Of a DNA stretch of 64,000 nucleotides, positions 11,600 to 23,487 are shown piece by piece (position 1 is the first letter of the stretch; every line of letters starts with the position of its first letter). Under the pieces are notes generated by a model. It searched no databases, had not been told where the DNA came from, and worked only from the letters and a program-made list of their open reading frames with translations. Both the position numbers and the translations under genes were made by a program. This DNA comes from Anticarsia gemmatalis (lineage: Eukaryota; Arthropoda; Insecta; Lepidoptera; Erebidae), in assembly GCF_050436995.1 (NCBI RefSeq), contig NC_134763.1, positions 10,597,001 through 10,661,000 on the forward strand, in the 5' to 3' direction.

Positions 11600-12994
11600 T
11601 TTAAACTTTACAAAAAGCATACCAAAGGTTTTTAAGGAAGTATAATGACTTTTCTCCAGTTTTAAATCTATTTAAATAAATAATTCACCCCATCACACGT
11701 TATTAAAACAATTAACAAGATAATACCGTTTATTTCTTATCTATTTTATTATATTCGACATTTGTGTCAAAGATAGGATTATGCTAATTTTATACCAAGA
11801 TAATACTATTAACTTTATATTGGTTAGTAGATTGTATTAGAAAAGCGAATGAGTATTTTAATATAGTAGGTCAAACAGGAAGTATAAACTGTGGATATTA
11901 TAATATGGTAGATTTTGTATCAAATTGTTTTATGACTATGAAATTATTGCTTTGGTTTTAAAAATAACAAGCCTCTGCCTCTGTATGCCAGGATCCTCAA
12001 TCAGGATCAGAAATCAAATCCTGACTTAAGAATTGTTTTTAAATTTTTACTAATGTTTGTTGTAATATCTTAATCTCAAGAGCAGTCCGTAGTTTGTAGA
12101 CACATCCTATGTCTTAAGGCAATTGATTCGTCTTTACTACATGGAAGTCACATTGTATATACCGGAAAATAGGTTTTTATTAGAGTTTAGATATGTTAGT
12201 AAAAAAATACAAAATCCTAAGCTGCTCTTTCATGTCTAGATTTTGTAACACGTTAGCTAAAATATAATAGTATTTTTTACTATAAAAGACCATTTCTACC
12301 AGCGCGAAATGGATGAGAGGGAATCGAAATTATTACAGCGATATTTCTCTTAGCACATCTTCACTGGAAATTACGATCGGAACCTGCTTAGTTACAATCG
12401 TATTTTCCTCGAAAATTTCTTAGTTTTAACCATATTAAAAAGGTTCTGATTTGACATACGTATGTGTTTTACGTCTCACTTTTTCTATTCCACGCTTTTC
12501 AACCCGCAAATCATATTAATGATTAAATGTAGTTATAATCAACATCAATCCCGGATTTCTTCACCATTGGTGGGTAATAGAGGAGAATGGGTTCAGGGGC
12601 CTTTTGTTTCCCATTCTGTTTGATTTAGTTGGAGACTTTTCATTCTTCCCCAATGTGTTTAGATATCAGTCAGGCATGCAATATTTAATTAAAATTTAAG
12701 TCTATGAAGTTTTAATCCTCTATCACTTGCGTGGGAGTCAAATGCTTATATTGGGCTTTTAAAATACCTGTTTTTTTTATTAATGAGTCGAAATATTCTT
12801 TATTTTAGCAACAAGCTATGCTTAAATCAGCTTTATCACACTCTAGATCAGTAGCGCGACTGATAAATAGCGTCAATCCGCTCCCTTATCGGATTCGAAC
12901 CTGTTGACATTCTTTCTACTGCCTAGTACAGACAACGTCAAAAATATAATACATAGACACATTTTCAACAGTATTTTTATATTAACGAAAATTG
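11600..12994. other. Unassigned AT-rich DNA
   Basis: No gene is supported. A tRNA-promoter-like stretch near 12880-12925 (minus strand 'aggttcgaatcc') may be an old SINE head but lacks supporting flanks. Confidence 0.45.
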
Positions 12995-13112
12995 TAAAAT
13001 TAATGTACAATACAAGAATTAACGTCAACACGCATTTTACCTTGAAATGCCTAACGTGAAAGCAAGGGAACGAACGACCTGAAAATTAATCATGCAACGC
13101 GAAAGTTTAAAA
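12995..13112. mobile_element. Fragment of fold-back element (family FB)
   Basis: The left part ('cacgcattttaccttgaaat' then 'gcctaacgt') is the reverse complement of the right arm plus loop of the element at 46244-46428. The right part 'catgcaacgcgaaagtttaa' matches that element's tail in direct orientation. It is therefore a copy with an inverted interior, or a recombined copy. Non-coding. Confidence 0.6.
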
Positions 13113-14379
13113 ATAATTAATAAATTATTGCTGTATGTTGACTTCAAAGTTATTTTATGATCACTTTGTATTTATTGATGATTTATAGCAATAATTTAAT
13201 TGATATTTACATACAAAAATTAACGATTGAAAATTTGGTAGAGTCTATATATTTTTGCTCGTGACTGTACACAAAACTTGTAATCTAAACGGAATCTCCG
13301 ACACGATTTGGCGAATTTTTATTACTTAGTGAATGGTTCTTTCCTTAATGTGCAAGATTGTGAGTATAAATTGTCTATGTGGTGTAGAATTTGCGATTGG
13401 GTAACTCGTTTGGTTCTAGGTTCAGACTAATTGTTATTGGAGTTTCTTCTATAGGATCCTGTTTCAGTTTAATAGTATGTTTTTGTATTTACTTGATCAA
13501 TAGTCATCAGAGACAAATGTAAAAACATTTGTAACATGTATAATATTTGAAAATTCATTCGTATTTATTTTTACAATGAACTAAAAACCTTACATTAATT
13601 ATGTATGTATTGTAGTATGCACATATAGTATGTAAGGTTCTCTTAACTCTCCAACCTTTAATTGTTTTTAGAGAAATCAATCAATGTAATGTTTTACATG
13701 AAAATCTAACAGATATGACTTCCATCACAGTCCGACACAGTCAAAGAAGGGTAACGATAACCTTTACGATAGGATCACATGTGACACTGTTGTATAATTT
13801 AAGAAAAGCATTTCATCTCATTAACAAACAAAACATCAAATTCTATACTTTAAACATCTCATATAACAGGCAGGTGTTTCCAATCAGCTTACAACAATCA
13901 CCGATCACATTAAACAGTGTCTAATTACGAATCACTAGCATCTAACGTACTTACAACCACGGGTGATGTTCAACATGGAGTAATCACAGAATGAGTTGAT
14001 ACAGATGTATAGTTACATAATAGTTAGTGAGGAAGATGTCTATACTAATTAATTATTTGATGTGGAGAACAATAAAGCGAAGAATGTTCTTTCTTGTGTT
14101 GTTAATTGTGTTTACCTCTGAATATAGTTTTAGAACTACACGTGTCTTTTTTATAAAATTATTTCTTATGAGGTAGGAATATTTATGCTCACTCAAGTTA
14201 AATGTTTAATAATCCATTGAAGCGTTGTAGTCACTATTGATAAAAATGCAACTGCAAGATATAGCTAGTGGATTGGTACAAGTGAACATTTATAATTATT
14301 CCAAAAAGCAAAATCATATATTTTTTTATATTTCCGTCAAATATTGATACTTTATGATAGTCAAATATACAGTAAGGGT
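13113..14379. other. Unassigned AT-rich DNA
   Basis: Nothing gene-like or repetitive was recognised beyond short hairpins of the kind expected in AT-rich DNA. Confidence 0.45.
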
Positions 14380-14460
14380 ATTTACCGCCAGTTCGGAGGG
14401 TAGAACCAATGAGAAGAGTTGGTAAGGCACTCCTGGCTACTCTTTTCACTACATGAAGAA
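14380..14460 (+). mobile_element. Dispersed repeat fragment, probably a LINE 3' end
   Basis: The stretch 'accgccagttcggagggtag', then 'atgagaagag' and 'tactcttttcac', resembles a tail sequence I recognise as widespread in lepidopteran introns. It is attributed to non-LTR retrotransposons from memory only. There is no second copy in this window to compare with. Boundaries are approximate. Confidence 0.4.
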
Positions 14461-16415
14461 TAAGGACGTCAATATTTAGAAAAAGTATAGTACTTGCGAT
14501 AGAATGGTCATCGGTCATGCTTTCACTGGACCACCAAAGCTGGTACTAATCTATCTGTATTTTTTATTCTGTGGTGTCATTGTACCGGCCAGGATACCCG
14601 CTGAGAGAACAATGCTTTCTAGAACAGCAGGGTTTCTAAAAAAAGTAAAGAAACTTGATTATTAACGACGAAAAATGGGTTTTTAATTATAAATTACGTT
14701 TTAAACTTGGGTGGGATATTAGTTGTGCTTTGCAAATATGTTGGCGAAAATAATAAAAGATTTGTGTCAATTGCTTGATTAGTTAGTTGTTAGTTATTGT
14801 GATAGATCGAGTGATTGTCGAAGTGTTGGGTTCAAAGGTCGTTGACCTTAGATTATCTTTATGTGTTAGACAATTCTTGTGTTACGAAATAATCTTGAAT
14901 CGGAACATGAGGATAACTTAGCCAAATATGGTGTATTAGCGATTGCGTATGACACGATCTTAGGTTCGATTCTTTTCGACAAAATTATTAGTGCGCTCTT
15001 TAAATTACTTCTAACACATACTGAAAGTAGTAGACAGTTATTATGGTGGCAAGACTCTTATTTCTTTATGATTAACTTTGTAAAAATGAGAATTTAGTAT
15101 ATTATATAAACCTGTCAACACTTCAAGGCATACAAAAGACTTGTACCGTCATAAAATTATCTCCAAAAATTATATTTCTCAAAACATTCCGTATTTCATA
15201 AACCAGTCTTAATATTAATCCCATCATACAATACACCGTGACACATCCGTCACGTACAAAGTTAATATAATCATGGTATTTTCCAAACAAGCTTCCTACT
15301 TCAAGATAGATCTCTAGAGTATTCCCGAGGAAATACTGTTTCATGTCTCACTCTGAATCATGACTGGAATTATTTTCTGAAGGATATTACTAAATGTGTT
15401 TGTTTGTTTGTTTGCTTGTCTTTTGCCTAAATCAATTGGGGTTTTAATAATATCCCAGAGAAAGTCATTCATTTTACTACGCACGCAGAGTCGTGTGCAT
15501 TAGCATTTTTTTTTTACCAAGTTTAATGTGTCCCCCGAATTAATGTGAAGTTTCAGTATTAATGCTAAATTTGTATATAGTCACACACCTAACAATAATT
15601 ATGATACTATTACAAAAATTGGATGAAGACTAGATAGCTAGCTCGGCTTTAGATAAAATTTACCCCTAATGTTTAAACATTCAAGGAAAATATATTCAAA
15701 GCCTAAACCACAAACCCACGCCTTTAATCGGCGATGAAAACAATGACAACTTAGAATCGCACTATTGATTTTGTGTCAATTTTATTTAAATCTTCTTTCC
15801 CAAAAACTTTACAAATGCCTTCACACCCCAAACAATAAAACAACAATACAACTTGGAAAAAATCTACGAGAATCAGTAAAACAAATTGACGAGACCGAAG
15901 CAGAATATTCCAAAAGTAAAAAATACGTACATCGTTTTTTTGTACAAGTTCAGCAAATAGTGACAAATTGAGATGTTCTCGCTCCCGGCAATACAGATAG
16001 TAGGCCTACTTTAATCGGATTTCACGATATTCAAAAGAAAATATAAACAGGAAAAGTGTCACAAACTATGTCTTTTTTGGAAGAAATAAAATCTTCTTGA
16101 ATATTATTATAATTTTCGAGGCTTAGTAAAAAGTTCTGGATTTTGAAAGTTCAATTCTTGTACTTTTCACTTGATATTTTGTGTGATATTTTTATTGACA
16201 AGAACATACCGGGCTTTGATATAATAACTCAGATTTTTACTTTAAAAGAAACACAGAAAGCTGAATTGAACAGTATAGATAATATATGATACCAAGAATA
16301 AGATAAAAGGAAGTAAAAGAACCCAAAATAATTCTCATTTACAAAATCAATACCATCATTTTACAATTCTGTGTACTCTATAAAGTAAAATGTCCCCAGG
16401 AAACCACCATTCATT
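14461..16415. other. Unassigned AT-rich DNA
   Basis: No gene or repeat family was recognised. There is a short (tttg)n tract at about 15396-15412. Overlapping open frames on both strands at 15.75-15.97 kb look like chance. Confidence 0.45.
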
Positions 16416-16419
16416 CATC

Positions 16420-16800
16420 TTTTCCACGTAACCGAGCCATTCAAGCATTCTTTTCTCAATTTTCATTGCTATGTATCTCGTTTCAAACCGCTATGAATCT
16501 TTTATTCGCCTTTAAACGCGTGGGAAGAAAAGGTCATTCGATTCTCTGAAATCATAAGTAAGCGCGGTTTTACGAGCCGCGAAGTAAACTCAGTTTGCAC
16601 GAACCCTAAACCTTCATCATCATCTAAACGGCGCAACAAAAATTCAATAAACATGAAAACGAACGCCGCTGCAAAGTCACACCGTTCGCTCTTTTCGCGA
16701 ACTTTGTACTAGAAGTTGTGCCGGCGGCGCTGTAACCTTTGTTCGACGTCTGATTGCCTTGTTCTCTAGGGGATCGAGATTTGAATTTATCATTAGTACT
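16420..16800. promoter_or_regulatory. CpG-richer block, possible promoter or conserved element
   Basis: This is the clearest GC-rich, CpG-rich block of the window outside mobile elements (for example 'gccggcggcgctgtaacc' and 'cacaccgttcgctcttttcg'). It has no open frame of note on either strand and matches no repeat family I know. It could be a promoter with an untranslated first exon, an enhancer, or an unrecognised mobile element. The call is inferred from base composition only. Confidence 0.25.
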
Positions 16801-17260
16801 TGGTTACTCGCCTGCTCAAGTTCGATGCGGTTGGACCGCTCAAATATTCAGTAGCTCGGCTGTTTTCAAACCTTTTGTTTTTGATGTTACTTGAGTCGAA
16901 ATTTGAAATTCTTCTTGAGTTGCCGACGGTATCAATTTTCTGGGTTGCTGTACAGTTTTTATTTGTTGCGGAACTTTTAATGGGATTATTGTTAGATGAG
17001 ACGGTGAAAGTTTCTAAGGATGTTTGTCAAAAGGAGCCGTAGAAACATGGCTCCTTAAAAGCTGTGGAGTGCCTCTGGCTTGTGCCTGTAGGCAGTTTTT
17101 GAATATTGTATAACAACGCATAATACCTTGTCAATGTTTCCCTGAAGGGTTAAGCAGAAATGCTTCAACATTCAATATAAACATTGTATGGTTTCAAATT
17201 CTATGTAATACGGGATAATTCAAGTTTGAGTCGTTATACTTCCTCAAGGCGTTTCGCGCC

Positions 17261-17389
17261 ATGGCAGAGACAGGTAACGAAAATGAAACATTTAGCAAGC
17301 AAGACCGGGGCAAGAGACAGATCTTAAGTTTAGTGACGGTCGCAGCCTCCGGTCATAGTCTGGGTTTCCTGTCTCGGTCTCACTTGTAA
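17261..17389 (+). other. Small ATG-started frame, 42 codons, unproven
   Basis: The ATG has a good context (gcgccATGG) and the frame runs MAETGNENETFSKQDRGKRQ and on to a TAA at 17387-17389. It lies in a GC-richer patch 0.5 kb downstream of the CpG-rich block. 'gagacaggtaacg' just after the start could be a splice donor, so a short first coding exon is possible. No domain is recognised. A chance frame is the default explanation. Confidence 0.15.
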
Positions 17390-17525
17390 ACCGCCACCTT
17401 TAATTCATGAGTAAATAAGTATATATCAACCTAAGGGACCGATTACGATTATGGGAACGATATTTCTTCAAACGAACCAAGTTTAACAATTGAACTGTAA
17501 GAACGTTACACACAGATTGCGTACT

Positions 17526-17895
17526 ATGTAGCTCGATTCTCTACTACTACCGACCACCGACAACCGACAACCGACTTGTCATTCAGAAATTTTGTATGAA
17601 TATCTGATCAGCGCCTATAACGGGCGTCGAAGGAATTATTTTGGCAGTACATTCTAAATGCCAAACTTTCGATACTTGACAGTACCGACTGTACAGAACT
17701 GCGCTACAGAAACAAGCTATTTGAATTCTCTACAATTGTAACCATAGAGTATCGAGAGTTTGACATGTAAAATGTACTGCCAAAATAGTTTCTACGACGC
17801 CCGCTAGAGACGGTGAATTGACATTCTTCCTTTTTTTCGATAGCTAGCCGGTTGTCGGTAGTTGATACATAGTGATAAAGAATTGTGGTACAGTA
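17526..17895. mobile_element. Two W1 elements in inverted orientation
   Basis: Copy 1 (17526-17708, plus) carries 'ctcgattctctactactacc', 'tgatcagcgcctataacggg' and ends 'gaactgcgctacag'. Copy 2 (17719-17895, minus) carries the same landmarks in reverse, including 'tagctagccggttgtcggta' at its outer end. The 3' ends face each other about 10 bp apart, making a potential cruciform of about 370 bp. The copies are diverged, so the arrangement is old. Confidence 0.8.
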
Positions 17896-18675
17896 CAACA
17901 ATTCATAGCAAATTTCTTCAAACGTATCAAGTTCAACAATTTAACTGTTAAAGTGTTACAAATAAATTTTGTACTCTGTTGGCACACATTTTATCATTTC
18001 TTTTTATGTAGTTTAACAAAAAGTCATATTAAAATCCACTGGAAACAACCGTAGAACACAAATCGTTTTATCGAGTTGATTCACACGTTGCTCGTGGGAA
18101 CTGGAGACAAGTGCCAAATAGTGTAACCGTGACAAATACACGAATAACACGCCATGTTCACGATATGCAAATTATTCATGCTATACTAACTGTAGCAACA
18201 AATTGTTATCTACTGTTACAATTGGAACACTGCTCATTCGAAGTTTAGTTGTATTTGGGTTACTTTCATTCATAATCTGTTCTGTAGATTATGACGTACA
18301 TTCTAACTTTTTTCTTACTATCTTTGCTTAGGAGTAGGTATATATTAAGATGAACGACTATTTATAATTTGATGCAGGTATCTTTACGTTTAAAATTTTG
18401 CCACGCATAAGACGCGTTGTGCATCTTGTATTAAGCGTACATTATCACGACCCGATTTGAAAATAAAATATTTTTATCACTTTTATGTTTGTACTATAAG
18501 TAAATCGTTTTTCAGAAGATCACAAGTTATTTTTGGCTGCGGTAGTAAAGTAAAAAAATAATACTATTGCCAATTTAGAATTAGTATGAGTAGTTCCATA
18601 TCATATACTTGGTGTCTAAGAATATGAAGAATATTTAATTAAGACATTTCGGAACAAAATTACTTATTAAATAAC
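17896..18675. other. Unassigned AT-rich DNA
   Basis: No gene or repeat was recognised. Confidence 0.5.
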
Positions 18676-18763
18676 AATCGCCCTATTGCAGTGTACCACG
18701 AAATAAATCGCAAAAATACATACATTTTCACAAGATTGCGCAATCTAGAAGTATTCATAACTA
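18676..18763 (+). repeat. Direct repeat R1, copy 1
   Basis: The stretch 'ctattgcagtgtaccacgaa', then 'ataaatcgcaaaaatac', 'atacattttcacaagatt' and 'gcgcaatc', is almost identical to 20720-20805, 2 kb downstream in the same orientation. It ends near the palindrome 'gattgcgcaatc'. Non-coding. The element class is unknown. Confidence 0.8.
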
Positions 18764-19214
18764 CAAAAGGTTAAAGGTATTATTAAAAACATTTCCCTAT
18801 GATTTATTCCAAAGATAACTACGTATTTATAGTAAATTTAAACGCGAACATATCTAAAATATCTCATACAAAAATAACTTCGATAAAATGTCCATTGAGT
18901 ACGCTCGATCAATAGTAATCTCATTCCCATTAGTTTTATCGTACTTTCCTATCGTTGGGAAAACGTGACGGTCTCTCTATTTATTTTAAATCAGAATTTG
19001 TGACGTCATTAATATGTTTTCGTATTGAAGCAGATGATGTAGGAAATTAATTGTACGGTTTAGTTTTAGTGAATGTTGATAGATTTAATTATGTTAATCA
19101 GTATGTTAAATTGATATTGTAATTAATACACAACTTTGTCACTAATTTCTGTAATTAATTTATCAAAATGAACACATATCTACAAAAAATATACACACAT
19201 AATACCCGAAGATG
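18764..19214. other. Unassigned AT-rich DNA
   Basis: Lies between the two R1 repeats. Nothing was recognised. Confidence 0.5.
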
Positions 19215-19283
19215 GCAGCATTTTGTCCGACCCGGGCATCGAACATGAGACCTAATCAGTAGCCTGTTATACCACCTTCCAAA
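19215..19283 (-). mobile_element. tRNA-derived SINE head (SINE-I) fragment
   Basis: The minus strand reads 'ggtctcatgttcgatgcccg' followed by 'ggtcggac', a slightly decayed B box with the family's characteristic downstream sequence. Only the head is recognisable. Confidence 0.6.
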
Positions 19284-20154
19284 CCACAGAAGAAGTCAAA
19301 TGTAAAACATACCCTAGGAAATAAAGTCCCTGTCCTAAAAGGCTCATATAAAACAAAAACCAATTTTTGATTGTTTTGTTCAAAATGTTTAAATGCACTA
19401 TCCTTAACAGTCTAATTTTAAAAACAAATAGTCATATTTAAAGGAAATGCTATAAAGTTATCTAATAATTGTAATTACAATCTAAGGAAGCGAAATTATC
19501 AACATACACTTTAATTCTGTCAGATAAAGGTATAGACCAGAGACCAGACCACATCGCATGTGAATAACACGATGCTTGCATATAATTCACCTAATATCAT
19601 GAATTTTAGCGGTACTATTTAATTCGCGTCATTTCTGAAATAGGTCACTAAATACTAATCATTATATGAAACCAGGCTATTAATATTTACTCAAACAGTA
19701 ATTCACACTGCCGTATTATTCTCTATCATTTAAAACGCACTAAATTAAAATATACCTATTGTACCAAAGTACCCCTATTTATTTGGCCTTAAGGCACACA
19801 GTAAGATAACATATTCTTAAACATTCTAAAGAGAAATATAATAAAGCTTATTTTCTCTTAAATACACCCTGCTTCTCAATGTTGAGTGGTAAGTGTAGTC
19901 GACTTCTGGTCGCGATGATCCCTGGTTGAATTCACGTGTTTAACAAAGTTGGATTGGGTTTTCCTATTTCAGCTGGAATATTCTAAATAGAAGCCCAAAA
20001 CCCAGCCAATTATCAAACGACAACAGCTTTCTCAAAGGTCGAGACTAACATTGTAATTGGTGACAAGTGAATGTGAAGTTACGAGTACATACAAACATAC
20101 ATATGTACATGATAAAGGTGCATAAAATACTCTCGTTGACACACATTCGAATAT
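19284..20154. other. Unassigned AT-rich DNA
   Basis: No gene or repeat was recognised. Confidence 0.5.
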
Positions 20155-20258
20155 AGCTCAGAAAATACCAATAACATATTACAGCCCGACAAAGGAATCG
20201 AACCCGAGACCTTATGATCAACCGTCGGATACACAACTATCGAACGCGCCACAGAGTA
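20155..20258 (-). mobile_element. tRNA-derived SINE (SINE-I), well-preserved head
   Basis: On the minus strand, 'ctctgtggcgcgttcgatag' is an A-box region and 'ggtctcgggttcgattcc' contains a perfect Pol III B box, followed by 'tttgtcgggc'. This is the best SINE-I head in the window and the reference for the other copies. The body is decayed. It is not a tRNA gene: there is no matching acceptor stem. Confidence 0.8.
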
Positions 20259-20719
20259 CAATGGCTTTGAAAAAGATAAAACATTACATACCAGTACAGC
20301 CGCGGGCAAAAGTATCATATAAATTGCACTCGCCCAGCAATCGATACGAAACCAAGAATCACCGGAGCGTTGAAGATTTAAAACTAAAAATGCACTAATG
20401 GGAATAAAATTCGTTTTATTCCCAATCGATGCGCCACAAATTTTAAAGTTGGCGTAACCGATGGGAATTTTTCAAGTTAGGAAAAACGTGTGCAGGGTTA
20501 AAAATTTTATGTTTCATCTGAACTCGAGAAATATATTTTGGATTTATTTTTAGATTTAGTTGGATTCAGGTCAGGCGAGGCTTGGGGATATTCGCTAGGT
20601 GTTTACAATGGATTATAGATGAAGTTATATTTTTACGGAGTATATTTCTGCCTTTTAAATGCAACAGGTTTTTGCATAGATTTTATTAAAGTACAATACA
20701 ATTTCTGTGTGGCTTTAAT
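20259..20719. other. Unassigned AT-rich DNA
   Basis: No gene or repeat was recognised. Confidence 0.5.
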
Positions 20720-20805
20720 CGCGCTATTGCAGTGTAACACGAAATAAATCGCAAAAATACATACATTTTCACAAGATTGCGCAATCGAGAAGTATTTATA
20801 CGTTC
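20720..20805 (+). repeat. Direct repeat R1, copy 2
   Basis: Near-identical partner of 18676-18763 in the same orientation. The match begins at 'ctattgcagtgtaacacgaa' and stops after 'gcgcaatc'. Flanking sequences differ, so only the roughly 85-bp block is shared. Confidence 0.8.
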
Positions 20806-21153
20806 AAGTATTATACAAAAGGTATTACTAAAAATGTTTTTGTTGATTTTATTTTATTTACTTTTACGACTATAGTATTATTTCGCAACTTAAAGGTAAA
20901 CTATATTCCTTTGTATATTTTAGCCTCCTCGATATTTTAAAGAATAGATATTCACTTACTAATAATTTTCTCACTGGGCAAGGGTACCGGAATATGAGTA
21001 GCTAGAAAAGCCCTGAGACATGGCACATGTGGGACTTAAAAAAAAAGTCGTTTACTTTAATATTTGATTATAATATCAACCATACCATGGGATAATTAAT
21101 GTAAAAACTAAAATTCAAACAGAACAAAATAAAAAATATACATATAATATACA

Positions 21154-21365
21154 GTCGTCACGTGGCGCAGTGGTTTAGGTCACCACGCCAACACTACTGC
21201 GTCGGGAGGTCGTGGGTTCGATTCCCACACGGAGCAATTATTTGTGCGATCCACAAATAATTGTTTCGGGTCTGGTTGTGCTTTGTGTCCGTTGTTTGTA
21301 AAAGTCCCCGCGACACAAGAGCAATTCTTAGTGCGGGAGTTGTCTTTTATAAATAAAAAAAAAAA
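21154..21365 (+). mobile_element. tRNA-derived SINE (SINE-II), near full length
   Basis: The head has 'cacgtggcgcagtggtttag' (A box) and 'ggtcgtgggttcgattccca' (perfect B box). The body contains 'tctggttgtgctttgtgtcc' and 'aaaagtccccgcgacacaag'. The end is an A-rich tail. Length about 210 bp. It is the most complete member of a family with decayed copies at 36113 and 58035. No certain target duplication was seen. Confidence 0.85.
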
Positions 21366-22321
21366 TTATTAATAAGAGAGATAAATTAATTAAAACCCAA
21401 CACTTTCACTAGAAAAGTACAAACAGACCACAAAAGTCAACTTTATCTACATCCAACTAAATTAATCAAACACGACACTAACTTCGTAAGGCCTTTTAAT
21501 CCGGGACCGTTTTAATATGTATGTAAAATTTCAAAATTAATTAATATTCAAATAGAAATTTTATCGGTAATCAATACGTTTTCGGACTGATATGTTAATG
21601 TGTAATAGAATCATATGATGATGAAAATGTACAGGTGACAAGCTTCAAAGAACATGCTATTGTGACACTGCTATGACAACTAAACCGTTGACAACTTCAT
21701 TGACTTGCCATAAAGTTCATTTGATTGCTAGAAGTATTGCATATTTTTTAGAAATTAAATTGATAATGCTATTTGTTACTTTTAATTAACAATTACTAAA
21801 TTCTAAAGTAAACTTGTAACATTCATTAGAGAGAGAGAGAGGCATATTTTTATAGAAGTATCTATATACTAGAGAGTTACTTCTATAAAAAATATAATTT
21901 ATGGTTTATACACGAAAAATAGGAAAGTATATATAATCGCCATTTATAAATTTCACTTCCAACCTACCTTTTTGGCTAAACATTGATAAATTAGTTGGTA
22001 AGGTAGCGTTAATCTGTTCATGTCTTAACCAATAAGTAAGATTTGTTACACAAGTTTGTGTTCTTTCTAACTTAGTTTTGCTACGTGTGGGAAACTCGGG
22101 CAGACACTTGAACTATGTCTGAAGACAGTTGATTACGTCTGTTATTATGAGGTAAGGTATTGATTGTCATATCAATCCTGAAATCCAGAAATTAAAATAA
22201 CTATCTCACTGCAGTGCTTGAGTCTTTAGGTCAGAGTCCTTAGTTTACCTTGGCTAGTTCCGGCCGCTAGCAAAGTTTAAAAAAATATTTTTGCCAAGCA
22301 AGGATTAATTTTGTGACCTTC
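21366..22321. other. Unassigned AT-rich DNA with a hairpin
   Basis: There is a short (ga)n run at about 21831. An imperfect hairpin is formed by 21844-21860 ('atatttttatagaagta') and 21878-21895, with a loop of about 17 nt. It is plausible as an AT-rich secondary structure but has no evidence of function. Confidence 0.5.
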
Positions 22322-22397
22322 TTCTTATCGTACAGTTAGTGGTCAACCCAGTGTCAAAGTTGGTCCAGCAGCTGCTCGAAGGCTTTTAACGTGGCTT
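22322..22397 (-). mobile_element. 5S-derived SINE, 3'-body fragment
   Basis: The sequence 'agtggtcaacccagtgtcaa', then 'agttggtcca', matches the 3' body of the 5S-derived SINE at 46073 ('agtggtcaacctagtgtcaa'). The 5S head itself is missing, so this is a 5'-truncated or decayed copy. Confidence 0.6.
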
Positions 22398-22475
22398 AAT
22401 TTTGTGATGTAATAGTGTGTTAAATTTAATTAATAAATAATTTTTAACTGAGACATTTCCCACTGCTTGGCAATC

Positions 22476-22525
22476 GTTGCCATTATGGTCATTATGGTCG
22501 AGACCATAATGACCATAATGGCAAC
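22476..22525. repeat. Perfect palindrome with 24-bp arms
   Basis: The left arm 22476-22499 starts 'gttgccattatggtcattat'. The right arm 22502-22525 is its exact reverse complement. The centre is 2 nt ('ga'). Each arm also holds a 9-bp direct repeat of 'cattatggt'. A perfect 24-bp arm is far beyond the imperfect hairpins elsewhere in the window. No target duplication or further terminal repeats are evident. It could be a palindromic protein-binding site, a hairpin RNA source, or a recent fold-back duplication. Confidence 0.9.
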
Positions 22526-23487
22526 GCAATCGGAGCGTCTCTTGACGAGTAAGGGGTTCCAATACACCCAAAAAATCATTCTTGAGTGTTATGTATATTT
22601 ATATGACTCGGCTGTCACTGTCGATAATAATAAGCTTGGCCTCCAAACATTTTTAACTAATGTGCTGATATGTAAATTCGTAATAATATATTTCACATAT
22701 CAACGTAAATGTTTATAGTAGTAGTTTTACTTTTAATACGTTGAAATTAATATTAGAAAACAACTCGTCGAACTGATGGATAGGAATGTGCTTACCGTTT
22801 AAAAAAACTGGAAAACTGAGATTAAATAATGAAATCGAATGACGTTGGTTAGACTTATCTATTTGATAGATGATGATGATGATTTCGTTAGATTTTTATG
22901 ACTTTAACTAAAAGTTACCATCATGATCTTCTATTAGGGGCTCTTTTTCATTGCCAGATAAAGCCTTAATTATTATATAATAATTTCCTTTAATAGAGAA
23001 AAATAATTCCTTTAATAGAAATAATTTCGACCGCCAACATTTCCAAAAATCTTAAAGGAAAAGAAGCTAATGAAATAAACAACCTATAAAGCTAATCCTG
23101 AATATGTTAAAATAGCATCTTACTACTAAAACAAGTCTATCTAAAACAAAACAGGCTGCTAAATTTAAAACTAATAGCCAAAAAACTTAATAAATAACAA
23201 AAATGAAGCAATCCAGACCGTATCAGAGCCAATAACTCAACAGTAGTTATTATAATTAAAACACATTACTATACACATTAAGAACCGAAGCGTTATATAC
23301 GACTATGCCAATAGGTCAACAGCAGTACGGTCGTTATCGAGACTGTTTAACAAAATCATCCATATTTTATTTATTCGGTAATTTGTCGATCGACGAGAAA
23401 TAAAAATCTCGTTTTTTAAAGCTGTTATTGCTTTTAATTGACACACGCAAAATTATCTTATATTTATATCCTTATTTTACATAATGC
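22526..23487. other. Unassigned AT-rich DNA
   Basis: There is a (gat)n run at about 22869-22884. Nothing else was recognised. Confidence 0.5.

Noticed and set aside
12838..12930. Another SINE head on the minus strand ('aggttcgaatcc')
   Set aside because: There is a B box-like match only, with no A box or body shared with the other families. Too weak to annotate.
20155..20258. tRNA gene
   Set aside because: The A and B boxes are good, but the acceptor and anticodon arms do not pair and a SINE body follows. The same applies to the heads at 2352, 21154, 29335, 44801 and 51266.
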